DNA from: Anderseniella sp.
GTDB lineage: Bacteria > Pseudomonadota > Alphaproteobacteria > Rhizobiales > Aestuariivirgaceae
Reading direction: 5' to 3'
DNA: 64,000 nt
Assembly (NCBI GenBank): GCA_028289645.1
Contig: JANQOK010000016.1
Coordinates: 124,001-188,000, forward strand
The translations under genes were made by a program, and so were the position numbers. The notes below the pieces were generated by a model. That model was not told the DNA's origin and ran no database searches. It saw nothing but the letters and a program-made list of their open reading frames with translations. Below are positions 8,494-16,905 of the stretch, one piece after another (within the stretch, counting starts at the first letter, position 1; each line of letters starts with the position of its first letter).

Positions 8494-11409
8494 TTACTTC
8501 ACTTCAGGCACACCGATCAGCCGGTCGAAAATCTCCGAAACCTGCCGGTTTGCATCGTCCAGCATGGCCTCCATAACTGACACTTTCGGCGCCGCGCTGG
8601 CGCGCAACAGCTTCGCGATCAGGTCAACGGGCGCCATCCGAAGTTCGAACTTGCCCGTGGAACACAATCGCAGCATCTGCATCAGCCCCTGATACAGCGA
8701 CGATGCAGCCACCAGCGCCTCATGGTCTGCAGCCGACAGATGGCCGGCCTTGTGCAACGCGTGAAGGGCGGCATTGGTGTTGCAGTGCAGCACTTCCGGC
8801 GTGTCGTGGGCATGAACCAGTTGCAAGGCTTGCGCAATGAACTCGATTTCGACCAGCCCGCCACGCACCTGCTTGATGTCCCAGTGATCTTCAGAGTCAA
8901 TGCCTTGCAGCATGCGCGTCCGCATATCCTTCACATCAGCCAGTGTTTGGGTCCGGTCCCTGCTGGCACACAGCACCTGGCGGATAATGCCCTCGGTGCG
9001 CTCCTTCAACCCTGCATCGCCTGCTACAATGCGAGCCCTGGTCAATGCCATTTTCTCCCAGGTCCAGGCCTGGTTTTCCTGATACTCGTCAAACGCCGCA
9101 ATGCTGCTGGCAACCGGACCCTTGCTGCCGGAGGGCCGCAACCGCATGTCAACTTCATACAGAGAGCCCTCTTCCGTCTGAGAGGTGAGCGCGGTTATCA
9201 GACGCCGGGTCAGCCGGGTGAAATACTGCGATGGCGAAAGCGGTTTCGGGCCGTCCGACATGTTGACTTCATCGTTGAAGTCATACAGCACAATGAGATC
9301 CAGATCGGACGCATTGGTCATTTCGCGGCCACCCATTTTGCCCATGGCGACGACAATGGCCGCCTCATCGGCGACATGGCCGTGGCGCACGGCGATGTCG
9401 GCGGACGAAACTTCAAGCAGGTAACCGGTTACAGCATCCGCCAGATTGGAATAGGCAAGTCCGGCCTCGTCGGCGCTGACGGTTTCCGACAGAATCCGTA
9501 TGCCGATGCGCAATGCCATCTCCTGAGCTGCAACACGGGCACCGTCCAACGCCTCCTCATAGGTCGTGTCGGCGGTTCGCAGGTCCGCAAATGCATCGGC
9601 CAGTTCGGTTTCACTTGGCATCGGTCCGAAAAAATCTGGATCCAACACCGCCTCGAACAGGCGCGGACGCCGCGACAGGGCCGCGGCCAGCCGCGGCGCG
9701 GAGCCCAACACTGTTGCCAGCAGTTCCAGCAATTCCGGGTTCGCCCTGAACATGGAAAACAACTGCACCCCGGTCGGCAGGCCTGCCATGAACCGGTCAA
9801 AGGCAATCAGGGCGCGGTCCGGCTGACCGGTCTGCGACAAGACAGTCAGCAGGGCTGGCGTGAGTTCGGTGAGCAGTTCGCGTGCCGTCGATGAGCGCAT
9901 CGCCGGATAGCGTCCGAAATGCCAGCTCTGCACAATGGCGGACATTTCCGAGACCTGCTTGAAGCCCATCTCGGCCAGGGTATTGAGGGTTTCCGGATCG
10001 TCGCCGCCGCCGGTAAAAACGAGACTCCCGGTATCACTGCCAAGCTTAGGCGCGTCTTCAAACAACCCGGCATAGTGCTCCTGCACTGCCGTGAAGGTCA
10101 CCATGAGCCGGTCTGCCAGCTCCGCGGGATCATCATAGCCGCAAAACCGCGCAAAGCCGTCAAACGCCTCTTGCGTCGCCGGCAAGGTCTGGGTCTGCTC
10201 GTCGGCCACCATCTGCAGCCGGTGCTCGATGGTGCGCAAAAACTCATAAGCCTGCTGCAACTCCTCGCAGGCCGCCTGCTCTATCCATCCGGCCTCAACC
10301 AGCTTGTCCAGCATGACCAGTGTGCGCTTGTCCCTGAGGTCCGGGTTCTTGCCGCCCGCAATCAGTTGCTGGGTCTGTACAAAAAACTCAATCTCGCGGA
10401 TGCCGCCGCGGCCCAGCTTGATGTTGTGCCCCAGCACCACTATCGAGGCATGTCCCTTGTGGGCATGCATCTGCCGTTTCAGTGACTGCACATCGGCGAT
10501 TGCGGCAAAGTCCAGGTATTTGCGCCAGACAAACGGCGTCAGGCTTTTCAGGAATGCCTGTCCCAGTTCCAGATCACCGGCCACCGCGCGAGCCTTGATC
10601 ATGGCTGCACGTTCCCAGTTCTGGCCCATCGATGCATAATAGTTTTCCGCGGCTCCGATGGCGATGGCGACCTGGGTGGCACGCGGATCGGGCCGCAAGC
10701 GCAGATCGACGCGGAAAACGTACCCGTCTTCGGTGCGATCCTGCAGCACGGTGGCCATGGCACGGGTGATGCGGACGTAGACCTGGGCTGCCTTATCAGA
10801 TTGTTCCAAAGGGGTTTTTTCCGGATCATACAGCACAATCAGGTCGATGTCGGAGGAGTAGTTCAATTCGCCGGCGCCATGCTTTCCCATCGCCAGAACG
10901 GTATATCCGTCTGCTGGTTGCCGGCCTTTGCCAGGTTTCAGCGTCCCGCTTTCCACAGCGTCGTCCAGCAGCCAGTTTACCGTGCCTGCAACCGACACAT
11001 CGGCAAATCTGGTCAGGGCATGAATTACCTCAACGCAAGACCAGCACCCGGCGATGTCAGCAAGCGCAATCAACAACGCGGCATGGTTTCGCGCGACGCG
11101 CAGGTGATGCATCAACTCGGCCTGCGACTGTGCGGATGCGGCTTCCGCCTCAAGGCGCGTACAGAGGTCACAGAACACCTGATCAGGCGGTGAACTGAAA
11201 ATCTCGACGGCAAATTCCGGATAGCGCCTCACCAGTCCGGACAGAAACGGAGATCCGGCTGAAAGGTGGGCGAGAAGCGCGCGAACAGCCGGCGATGCCT
11301 CGCACAGGGGCTGCAGGGGCGCAGCATGCTCGATGATCGCCGCCAGCAGGTCCTGTTCATCGGAATGCACAGGCAGGGACACTTGTGCTGCAGACAAAGC
11401 CTTGTTCAT
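8494..11409 (-). CDS. glnE: Glutamine synthetase adenylyltransferase/deadenylase
   Basis: A 971-residue bifunctional enzyme that attaches and removes AMP on glutamine synthetase in response to PII proteins. Two nucleotidyltransferase domains are visible: MGKHGAGELNYSSDIDLIVL in the N-terminal (deadenylase) half and MGKMGGREMTNASDLDLIVL in the C-terminal (adenylylation) half, each with the DxD metal motif. The IKLGRGGIREIEFFVQ and VRGGLVEIEFIAQ blocks are also typical. The frame extends eight codons further to a TTG, but the ATG used here gives the natural MNKALS start. It follows the sensor kinase gene by about 90 bases in the same direction. Confidence 0.95.
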   Translation of the reverse strand: MNKALSAAQVSLPVHSDEQDLLAAIIEHAAPLQPLCEASPAVRALLAHLSAGSPFLSGLVRRYPEFAVEIFSSPPDQVFCDLCTRLEAEAASAQSQAELMHHLRVARNHAALLIALADIAGCWSCVEVIHALTRFADVSVAGTVNWLLDDAVESGTLKPGKGRQPADGYTVLAMGKHGAGELNYSSDIDLIVLYDPEKTPLEQSDKAAQVYVRITRAMATVLQDRTEDGYVFRVDLRLRPDPRATQVAIAIGAAENYYASMGQNWERAAMIKARAVAGDLELGQAFLKSLTPFVWRKYLDFAAIADVQSLKRQMHAHKGHASIVVLGHNIKLGRGGIREIEFFVQTQQLIAGGKNPDLRDKRTLVMLDKLVEAGWIEQAACEELQQAYEFLRTIEHRLQMVADEQTQTLPATQEAFDGFARFCGYDDPAELADRLMVTFTAVQEHYAGLFEDAPKLGSDTGSLVFTGGGDDPETLNTLAEMGFKQVSEMSAIVQSWHFGRYPAMRSSTARELLTELTPALLTVLSQTGQPDRALIAFDRFMAGLPTGVQLFSMFRANPELLELLATVLGSAPRLAAALSRRPRLFEAVLDPDFFGPMPSETELADAFADLRTADTTYEEALDGARVAAQEMALRIGIRILSETVSADEAGLAYSNLADAVTGYLLEVSSADIAVRHGHVADEAAIVVAMGKMGGREMTNASDLDLIVLYDFNDEVNMSDGPKPLSPSQYFTRLTRRLITALTSQTEEGSLYEVDMRLRPSGSKGPVASSIAAFDEYQENQAWTWEKMALTRARIVAGDAGLKERTEGIIRQVLCASRDRTQTLADVKDMRTRMLQGIDSEDHWDIKQVRGGLVEIEFIAQALQLVHAHDTPEVLHCNTNAALHALHKAGHLSAADHEALVAASSLYQGLMQMLRLCSTGKFELRMAPVDLIAKLLRASAAPKVSVMEAMLDDANRQVSEIFDRLIGVPEVK

Positions 11410-11499
11410 GAATACCAACTGCGAGATGACCAAACCAATGACGCGAGCCTAACCCGTGTTGCAGGACTGATAAAAGCGTAACCGGAGTTTGTTCGTACT

Positions 11500-12885
11500 T
11501 TATGCGCCGCCCGGGAAACGCAGTTTCGCGGTCAGGCCCGGGTTTGCATCCTCGATCTCGAAGTCGCCGGCATGCAGTTTCATGACACTGTCAACCAACG
11601 CCAGTCCCAGTCCGCTGCCCGGTTCGCTGCGGCTCTTGTCGAGCCGCACAAAGCGTCCCTTGACCCGCTCCCTGTCAGTGGCGGCAATGCCCGGTCCGGT
11701 GTCGCTGACCTGAACCATCCAGCCATCGCCGTTGGCACGGGCGACCTTCAAACGTATCTCAGGCACTCCGGTGTTTGCGTCGCGGCCATACTTGATCGCG
11801 TTGTCAAGCAGGTTTGTCATCGCCTGGGCGACAAGCTGCCTGTCGGCTCTCACCACCGCCGTCTTCGGCGCGTCCAGGACAAGTGTACCGCCGGCATCTT
11901 CCGCAATGGGACCGTAGAGCTCCACCAAGTCGTCCAGCAGGGCCACAAGATCAGCGTCCTGAAACCCTTCGCGCATCTGGCCGGCTTCGGCCCGTGCGAT
12001 GGACAACAGGGCGTTGAATGTGGTGAGAAGTCCGTCCGCCTCGGCGATATTGGCTTCCAGCGCAGCCTTGTGACCCTCAGCCGAACTCGACCGCAAGGCG
12101 TCTTCGGCACGCGCGCGCATACGGGTCAGCGGCGTGCGCAGGTCATGGGCGACATTGGAAGACACTTCCTTCATGCCGGTCATCAGGCGGTTGATCTGGT
12201 CCAGCATGTCGTTCAGGCTTTCCGACAGGCGGTCGATCTCGTCGCCAGTGCCGGAAACCGGCATTCTTTCACCCAGGTCACCGGCCATGATGGCGCGGCT
12301 GGCCCCGTTGATCTCATCCACGCGGCGCAGGAAGTTTCGGCTCATGAGCAAGCCGCCGCCCACGCCGAGAACAAGTGTCAGGCCAAGTGCCCAGAACAAC
12401 GACGTGCGGATGATCCTGTTGAACTGCCGGCGCTCTTCCACATCACGGCCGACAACCAGTTGAAAACCGCCGTCAAGTCGAATGAAAAAGGCCCGCGCGG
12501 TATGATCCACCAGGCCCCGGCCGGTTTCATACGGGAACTTGAAATCAATGGTGCCGCGCTCACCGACCGCTTCAACAGGCAAGGACTGCAGGTTGCCGGC
12601 CAGCCTGCGTCCCACGGCGTTGGTCAGGATGTAGACCGCGCCATCTGCTTCCTGGCTGCGCGCCTTGATGATTTCAAGCAGTCCGCGGGGTCCGCGAATC
12701 CGGTATTGCTCGGCCAGGCCCTGCACTTCCGCCTCGACCGTATCCTCGATCTGGCTTTCGAGCAGAATGGCTGTATTCCAGTAGATGTAAGCCAGGATGG
12801 CGCCCACGGAGATGGCGAACACGGTCAGGTAGACCGTCGCCAGCCGGAACGTCGATGTTCGCAGCAGCTTAAGAGCGGCCCGCAC
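11500..12885 (-). CDS. Two-component sensor histidine kinase
   Basis: A membrane histidine kinase of about 461 residues with two membrane helices flanking a periplasmic region of roughly 130 residues. A HAMP linker follows, then HisKA with NVAHDLRTPLTRMRARAE and an HATPase domain with DNAIKYG, DTGPGI and GSGLGLALV. The HDLRTPLTR form resembles the CzcS/QseC-like group. The start is taken as a GTG that overlaps the end of the regulator gene by 17 bases; another in-frame GTG lies 18 bases upstream. The closed frame overlap implies co-translation with the regulator. The signal is unknown, but the upstream neighbour is degP, so envelope stress is a fair guess. Confidence 0.88.
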   Translation of the reverse strand: MRAALKLLRTSTFRLATVYLTVFAISVGAILAYIYWNTAILLESQIEDTVEAEVQGLAEQYRIRGPRGLLEIIKARSQEADGAVYILTNAVGRRLAGNLQSLPVEAVGERGTIDFKFPYETGRGLVDHTARAFFIRLDGGFQLVVGRDVEERRQFNRIIRTSLFWALGLTLVLGVGGGLLMSRNFLRRVDEINGASRAIMAGDLGERMPVSGTGDEIDRLSESLNDMLDQINRLMTGMKEVSSNVAHDLRTPLTRMRARAEDALRSSSAEGHKAALEANIAEADGLLTTFNALLSIARAEAGQMREGFQDADLVALLDDLVELYGPIAEDAGGTLVLDAPKTAVVRADRQLVAQAMTNLLDNAIKYGRDANTGVPEIRLKVARANGDGWMVQVSDTGPGIAATDRERVKGRFVRLDKSRSEPGSGLGLALVDSVMKLHAGDFEIEDANPGLTAKLRFPGGA

Positions 12886-13564
12886 GAATACTGTATCCGG
12901 CACCGCGAACCGTGTGCAGAAGCGGTTCGCCGAATTCCTTGTCCACCTTGGCGCGCAGCCTGGAAATGTGGACATCAATCACGTTGGTCTGCGGATCAAA
13001 GTGATAATTCCAGACATTTTCCAGCAGCATGGTGCGGGTCACCACACTGCCGGCATTGCGCATCAGGTACTCCAGCAGCTTGAACTCGCGCGGCTGCAGC
13101 AGAATGTCTTCACCGGCGCGGGTCGCAGTTCGGGCGAGCAGATCGATTTCCAAATCCGCAACCTTCAACTTGGTGGTATGCGGGGTAGCGTCCTGGCGGC
13201 GGCGCAAGGTTTCCACGCGGGCCAGCAGTTCTGTGAAGGCATAAGGTTTTGCCAGGTAGTCATCGCCGCCGGCGCGCAATCCAAGGACCTTGTCGTCCAC
13301 CTCGCCGAGCGCGGACAGGATCAGCACCGGTGTGGAAATGTCTTCACCGCGCAGGGTCTTGACAACATCGAGACCGTCCATGCCCGGCAGCATGCGGTCC
13401 ATTATAATGACATCATGGGTCTGCTCGCGGGCCAGTTCCAGACCATCGGTACCGTTAGCGGCCAGGTCGACCACGTGGCCTTCCTCAACCAGACCCTTTT
13501 CCAGCCAATTGGCCGCTTCGCGATCATCTTCTACAACAAGTATCTTCATGCGATTTGAATCCAC
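12869..13564 (-). CDS. OmpR-family response regulator
   Basis: A 231-residue regulator with a receiver domain (acidic pocket EDD, phospho-acceptor Asp in IIMDRMLPGMDG, Lys in LAKPYAF) and a C-terminal winged helix (VISRLR-type recognition helix IDVHISRLRAKVD). It is the partner of the kinase encoded immediately downstream. The GTG start is supported by AGGTGA seven bases upstream; an ATG five codons in lacks such a site. In rhizobia I recall a homologous regulator/kinase pair between degP and glnE, as here. A CpxR-like GTTAA-N5-GTTAA box upstream of degP is a candidate binding site. Confidence 0.9.
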   Translation of the reverse strand: MDSNRMKILVVEDDREAANWLEKGLVEEGHVVDLAANGTDGLELAREQTHDVIIMDRMLPGMDGLDVVKTLRGEDISTPVLILSALGEVDDKVLGLRAGGDDYLAKPYAFTELLARVETLRRRQDATPHTTKLKVADLEIDLLARTATRAGEDILLQPREFKLLEYLMRNAGSVVTRTMLLENVWNYHFDPQTNVIDVHISRLRAKVDKEFGEPLLHTVRGAGYSIRAGRS

Positions 13565-13610
13565 TATCTGATCACCTATCGTTCGTGCCCATTCCCGCAG
13601 GAAAAAGCAA

Positions 13611-13744
13611 GTGTGCCTCCGTACACCTCGTGTTTCAGAAGACCGTTGGCAGGGGGGGCGGGAGGTCTACCCGAAACAGCATTGTGAGGCACACGGAGGC
13701 ACGTAAGGCGGCGTTGGTACAGAGGGGGCAGAGGTCACGCCGCC
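13611..13744 (-). other. Nested inverted repeats between degP and the regulator gene
   Basis: Two structures lie in the 197-base gap. The first is a nested palindrome: outer arms GTGCCTCCGT (13613-13622) and ACGGAGGCAC (13693-13702), then TGTTTC/GAAACA (13631-13636 and 13673-13678), then AGACC/GGTCT (13640-13644 and 13664-13668), with a G-rich loop. The second pairs GGCGGCGT (13707-13714) with ACGCCGCC (13737-13744). Neither is followed by a T-run on the minus strand, so they are not simple terminators. They could be a structured leader of the regulator mRNA or an intergenic processing element. Confidence 0.45.
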
Positions 13745-13761
13745 GTTCTTCCTATATAGTA

Positions 13762-15267
13762 TCAGCCTTTTGCAATTTTAAGTGCAACAAAACGCTGTCC
13801 ACGATCATTTTTCACCAGCAACAGTACCGGCGCCTTGCCGGACTTGGCCGATGACTGGCGAATTGCAGCCACTACAGCCTCCGGCTGATCAACAAAAGCA
13901 CCGTCGACTTCAAGGATCACGTCTCCCTGGCGAATGCCCTGTTCGGCCGCCGGGGAACCAGGCATGACGTCGGCGACGACAACCCCGTCGCCATCCTCAG
14001 CAGGTGCCAGGGCGAGACCCAGTTTCTCGTCTGCAGCCGGTCCGCTGTCTCGCCCGGGATTGAGCGATGCCTGCCTTTCCGCCGGCATTTCGCCAATCGA
14101 AACCGTGATGTCGCGCTGTTTGCCGTCGCGGAAAACAGTCATCTCGACGCTGGTTCCCGGCTTGATCTTGGCCACGGCCCGCGACAGTTGCTTTGGGCCT
14201 TTGATATCGGCGCCGTTCACCTTCAAAATAGTGTCGCCCGTGCGCAGGCCGGATTTCTCCGCCGGTGACCCGTCGGTGACCGCTGCCACCAGCGTGCCGG
14301 TCGGCTCGTCGAGGCCGATGCTGGACGCGATGTCCTCGGAAACGTTCTGAATCTGCACACCGAGCCAGCCGCGGGTCACATTGCCGTCATCCTTGAGATC
14401 GGCGATGATGTCTTCTGCGGTTGAGGCCGGAATGGCAAATCCAATGCCTACACTGCCTCCGGACGGCGAGAAGATGGCGGTGTTTACACCGATTACCTCG
14501 CCCTTGAGGTTGAAGGCCGGACCGCCTGAATTGCCGCGGTTGATCGGCGCGTCAATCTGCAGGAAGTCATCGTACGGACCGGCACCAATGTCGCGGCCGG
14601 CAGCCGAGATGATGCCCGTGGTCACCGTGCCGCCAAGTCCGAACGGATTGCCGACGGCGACCACCCAGTCACCGACGCGAGGCTTGTCCTTGGCAAACTT
14701 GATCGGGATGAACTTGTCGTTGCTGTCGATCTTCAGCAGGGCCAGGTCAGTTTTCGGGTCGGTTCCGATCACCTTTGCGTCCAGCTCGCGGCCGTCGGAA
14801 AACTTGACCGAGACTTCACTGGCGCCCTTGATGACGTGGTTGTTCGTCACCAGGAAGCCATCCTCAGAAATGATGAAACCAGAGCCTTGCGACGTACCAT
14901 GGCGGCGATGCGGCCGCGGCATCACGCCACGATTCTGGCCAGGCTGGTTGCGGAAGAAATGTTCAAACGGAGAGCCCTGCGGGAAACCGAACTGGAACTG
15001 CCAGCGCCGATCCTGATGACTTTCGCCTTCGCGCGACGCAACCGGCGTGTACTTGCTTTGCACTGAAACGACCGACGGCATGACGGTTTCCACCAGGTCG
15101 GCGAAACCCGATGCGGGGGCTGTGTTGAGAGAAATCTGGTTCTTTGTCGCCTCGGTGCCTGCATGGCTGATTGTGCCTGTCAGAGCTGTGGCACCGAGCA
15201 GGCCGGCAATCATGACGGCATATATTGCCGTGCGGCTCTTGGAGCCCGTTTTCGGGTGAGTGGTCAT
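13762..15267 (-). CDS. degP: Periplasmic serine protease Do (DegP/HtrA)
   Basis: A 501-residue periplasmic protease and chaperone that removes misfolded envelope proteins. It has an N-terminal membrane/signal segment (about residues 14-35), the trypsin-like domain with catalytic triad His144 (TNNHVIKGA), Asp174 (KTDLALLKI) and Ser247 (RGNSGGPA), and two PDZ domains (about 290-370 and 400-500). A Gly/His/Arg-rich insert precedes the protease core. The frame is open 15 codons further, but the chosen ATG has a GGAG site and begins the signal sequence. The regulator/kinase genes follow downstream and a candidate CpxR-like box lies upstream. Confidence 0.95.
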   Translation of the reverse strand: MTTHPKTGSKSRTAIYAVMIAGLLGATALTGTISHAGTEATKNQISLNTAPASGFADLVETVMPSVVSVQSKYTPVASREGESHQDRRWQFQFGFPQGSPFEHFFRNQPGQNRGVMPRPHRRHGTSQGSGFIISEDGFLVTNNHVIKGASEVSVKFSDGRELDAKVIGTDPKTDLALLKIDSNDKFIPIKFAKDKPRVGDWVVAVGNPFGLGGTVTTGIISAAGRDIGAGPYDDFLQIDAPINRGNSGGPAFNLKGEVIGVNTAIFSPSGGSVGIGFAIPASTAEDIIADLKDDGNVTRGWLGVQIQNVSEDIASSIGLDEPTGTLVAAVTDGSPAEKSGLRTGDTILKVNGADIKGPKQLSRAVAKIKPGTSVEMTVFRDGKQRDITVSIGEMPAERQASLNPGRDSGPAADEKLGLALAPAEDGDGVVVADVMPGSPAAEQGIRQGDVILEVDGAFVDQPEAVVAAIRQSSAKSGKAPVLLLVKNDRGQRFVALKIAKG

Positions 15268-15354
15268 GTCTGTAACATCTCCAGTGCATGGAATCGGAAA
15301 GATTTGATGCATGGAGATTTAGTGAATGCCACATTACACGACTGTGTCCGGCGG

Positions 15355-15369
15355 GTTAAAACACGTTAA
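15355..15369. promoter_or_regulatory. CpxR-like direct repeat upstream of degP
   Basis: GTTAA-N5-GTTAA, two 5-bp direct repeats spaced exactly 10 bp, about 90 bases before the degP start codon. The enterobacterial CpxR box has the form GTAAA-N5-GTAAA and controls degP. Here an OmpR-type regulator and kinase are encoded directly downstream of degP. It is a candidate site; the pattern is short and could be chance. Confidence 0.4.
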
Positions 15370-15381
15370 TGTAGCCGGATA

Positions 15382-16602
15382 TCATCCGGTGACTTTGGTG
15401 ACGACCGCCGCTTCCGCTTCGAGAGTGCGGTGAACCGGGCATTTTCCGGCAATTTCTTCAAGTTTATCGCGCAATTCCTCAGATATCTCGCCTTTAACCG
15501 ATATGGTGCGTTCGAAACGGTCGATCTTGCCAGTCTTGCCCTCGCCGCAGTCTTTGCAGTCGTCGGCGTGGACCTTGCCGTGGGTGACATCGACTGTGAC
15601 ACGGCCCAATTGCAGCTTCTTGAAATCCGCATACATGCGCAAGGTCATTGACGTGCAGGTGCCAAGCGCAATCGACAGGTAGTCGTAGGGCGATGGTCCG
15701 GTGCCGTCGCCGCCGACCGAAGACGGCTCGTCGGCCAGCAAATGATGGTCGTCAACCAGCACGTCCTGCTGGAACTTGCCGTGGTGTGTTTCACGCACCC
15801 TGACGACGCCTGAAGGCGGCGATTTCGGGCGCTCGGCAACGGGCAGGAACCGGTTGGCCCAGCCGGCCAAAACGTCGGCCACGAACACCGCGTCCTGGCG
15901 GCGAGACAACAGATGATCGGCGCCGTCCAGGGACACAAAACTCTTCGGGTGCCTGGCGGCTGAGAAAATTGCCGATGCATTCTCAATGCCGACTGTCTGG
16001 TCGAGCGGGGCATGAAACACGATCAAAGCCGGTTTCAGTGCCGAAATCCGGTCCTTCAGGCTGGTGCCGCGCACATCGTCCAGGAACTGCTTCTTGATGG
16101 TGAACTGCCGGCCGGCCAGGGACACGGTGGCCTCGCCATCGCTTTCAATGGCATCGAGGCTGGCCTGGAAATTGTGCACCACGTGATCAGCATCTGCGGG
16201 CGCGCCGATGGTGGCGACCGCCTTCAGCTCGGCAATGTCTCCGGCACCGGCCAGAACCGCCGCCCCGCCAAGGCTATGGCCGATCAGCAGCTCGGGCGCA
16301 GCGCGGTTTTCGCGCAGCCAGTTTGCAGCGGCAATCAGGTCTGCCACGTTAGACGAAAAATTGGTGTTGGCAAACTCACCCTCGCTGGCGCCAAGACCGG
16401 TAAAGTCAAAGCGCAGGGTGGCGATGCCATGGGCCGCAAGCGCCGACGCGATGCGGCTGGCGGCGAACACATCCTTCGAACAGGTGAAGCAGTGCGCAAA
16501 CAGGGCGTATCCCCTGACGGTGCCGTTTGGCGCGTCCAGCCGGGCCGCGAGCTTATCACCCTGCGAACCTATAAACTCGATCCGCTCGGACTTTACCGCC
16601 AT
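15382..16602 (-). CDS. Alpha/beta hydrolase fused to OsmC-type peroxide reductase
   Basis: A 406-residue fusion. The N-terminal 260 residues form an alpha/beta hydrolase with nucleophile Ser110 in LIGHSLGGAAVL and the late Asp/His in DGADHLLSRR. The C-terminal 140 residues form an OsmC/Ohr-like domain with the two reactive cysteines, Cys316 in LGTCTSMTLR and Cys388 in KCPVHRTL, which reduce organic or fatty hydroperoxides. A DCKDCGEGKTG insert adds two more cysteines between them. The fused architecture is known in proteobacteria. It suggests hydrolysis of a lipid or ester together with peroxide detoxification, though the substrate is not known. It sits between degP and the ccm genes. Confidence 0.9.
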   Translation of the reverse strand: MAVKSERIEFIGSQGDKLAARLDAPNGTVRGYALFAHCFTCSKDVFAASRIASALAAHGIATLRFDFTGLGASEGEFANTNFSSNVADLIAAANWLRENRAAPELLIGHSLGGAAVLAGAGDIAELKAVATIGAPADADHVVHNFQASLDAIESDGEATVSLAGRQFTIKKQFLDDVRGTSLKDRISALKPALIVFHAPLDQTVGIENASAIFSAARHPKSFVSLDGADHLLSRRQDAVFVADVLAGWANRFLPVAERPKSPPSGVVRVRETHHGKFQQDVLVDDHHLLADEPSSVGGDGTGPSPYDYLSIALGTCTSMTLRMYADFKKLQLGRVTVDVTHGKVHADDCKDCGEGKTGKIDRFERTISVKGEISEELRDKLEEIAGKCPVHRTLEAEAAVVTKVTG

Positions 16603-16636
16603 CCCGCTACTCCTTTGGTTGCAAGGGTTCCGACCC

Positions 16637-16905
16637 TAGGGTCAGGACCCATTAATCTTATCCATTCTGCGGGAGGATATTTTGCCTCTGACAAGGCGAA
16701 AGGGCGCAGGAAACCTGACGGTTTTCAAGCCCTTTCAACGCAGTCAGGGGCAAAATAGACCCCGCCCTTCGGGTATGAAGGAAAACACCCGCCTGAAGGC
16801 GAAAAATGCTCGACAAGGCAGAAAGCCTTGCCTTGCGCTTTTTCAACGTCATTCGACTGTTTTCCTTCAAACAGAATTGCATAAGATCAATGGGTCCTGA
16901 CCCTA
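16637..16905. mobile_element. MITE-like element with 25-bp terminal inverted repeats and internal hairpins
   Basis: The ends (16637-16661 and 16881-16905) are 25-bp inverted repeats with one mismatch, beginning TA GGGTCAGGACCCATT. The outer TA on both sides fits a TA target duplication as made by IS630/Tc1-type transposases. The interior has no coding frame but two long stem-loops. The first pairs ATTTTGCCTCTGAC (16679-16692) with GTCAGGGGCAAAAT (16743-16756) and encloses GAAAGGGC/GCCCTTTC and AAACC/GGTTT. The second pairs GAAGGAAAACA (16777-16787) with TGTTTTCCTTC (16858-16868) around a CAAGGC/GCCTTG stem. It is non-autonomous. The right end overlaps the last codon of ccmH. Confidence 0.8.

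Noticed and set aside
11572-13083. A 503-codon open frame on the plus strand opposite the sensor kinase and regulator genes
   Set aside because: The minus-strand genes have full kinase and regulator motifs; this frame has no recognisable domain and reflects G+C-rich codon structure.
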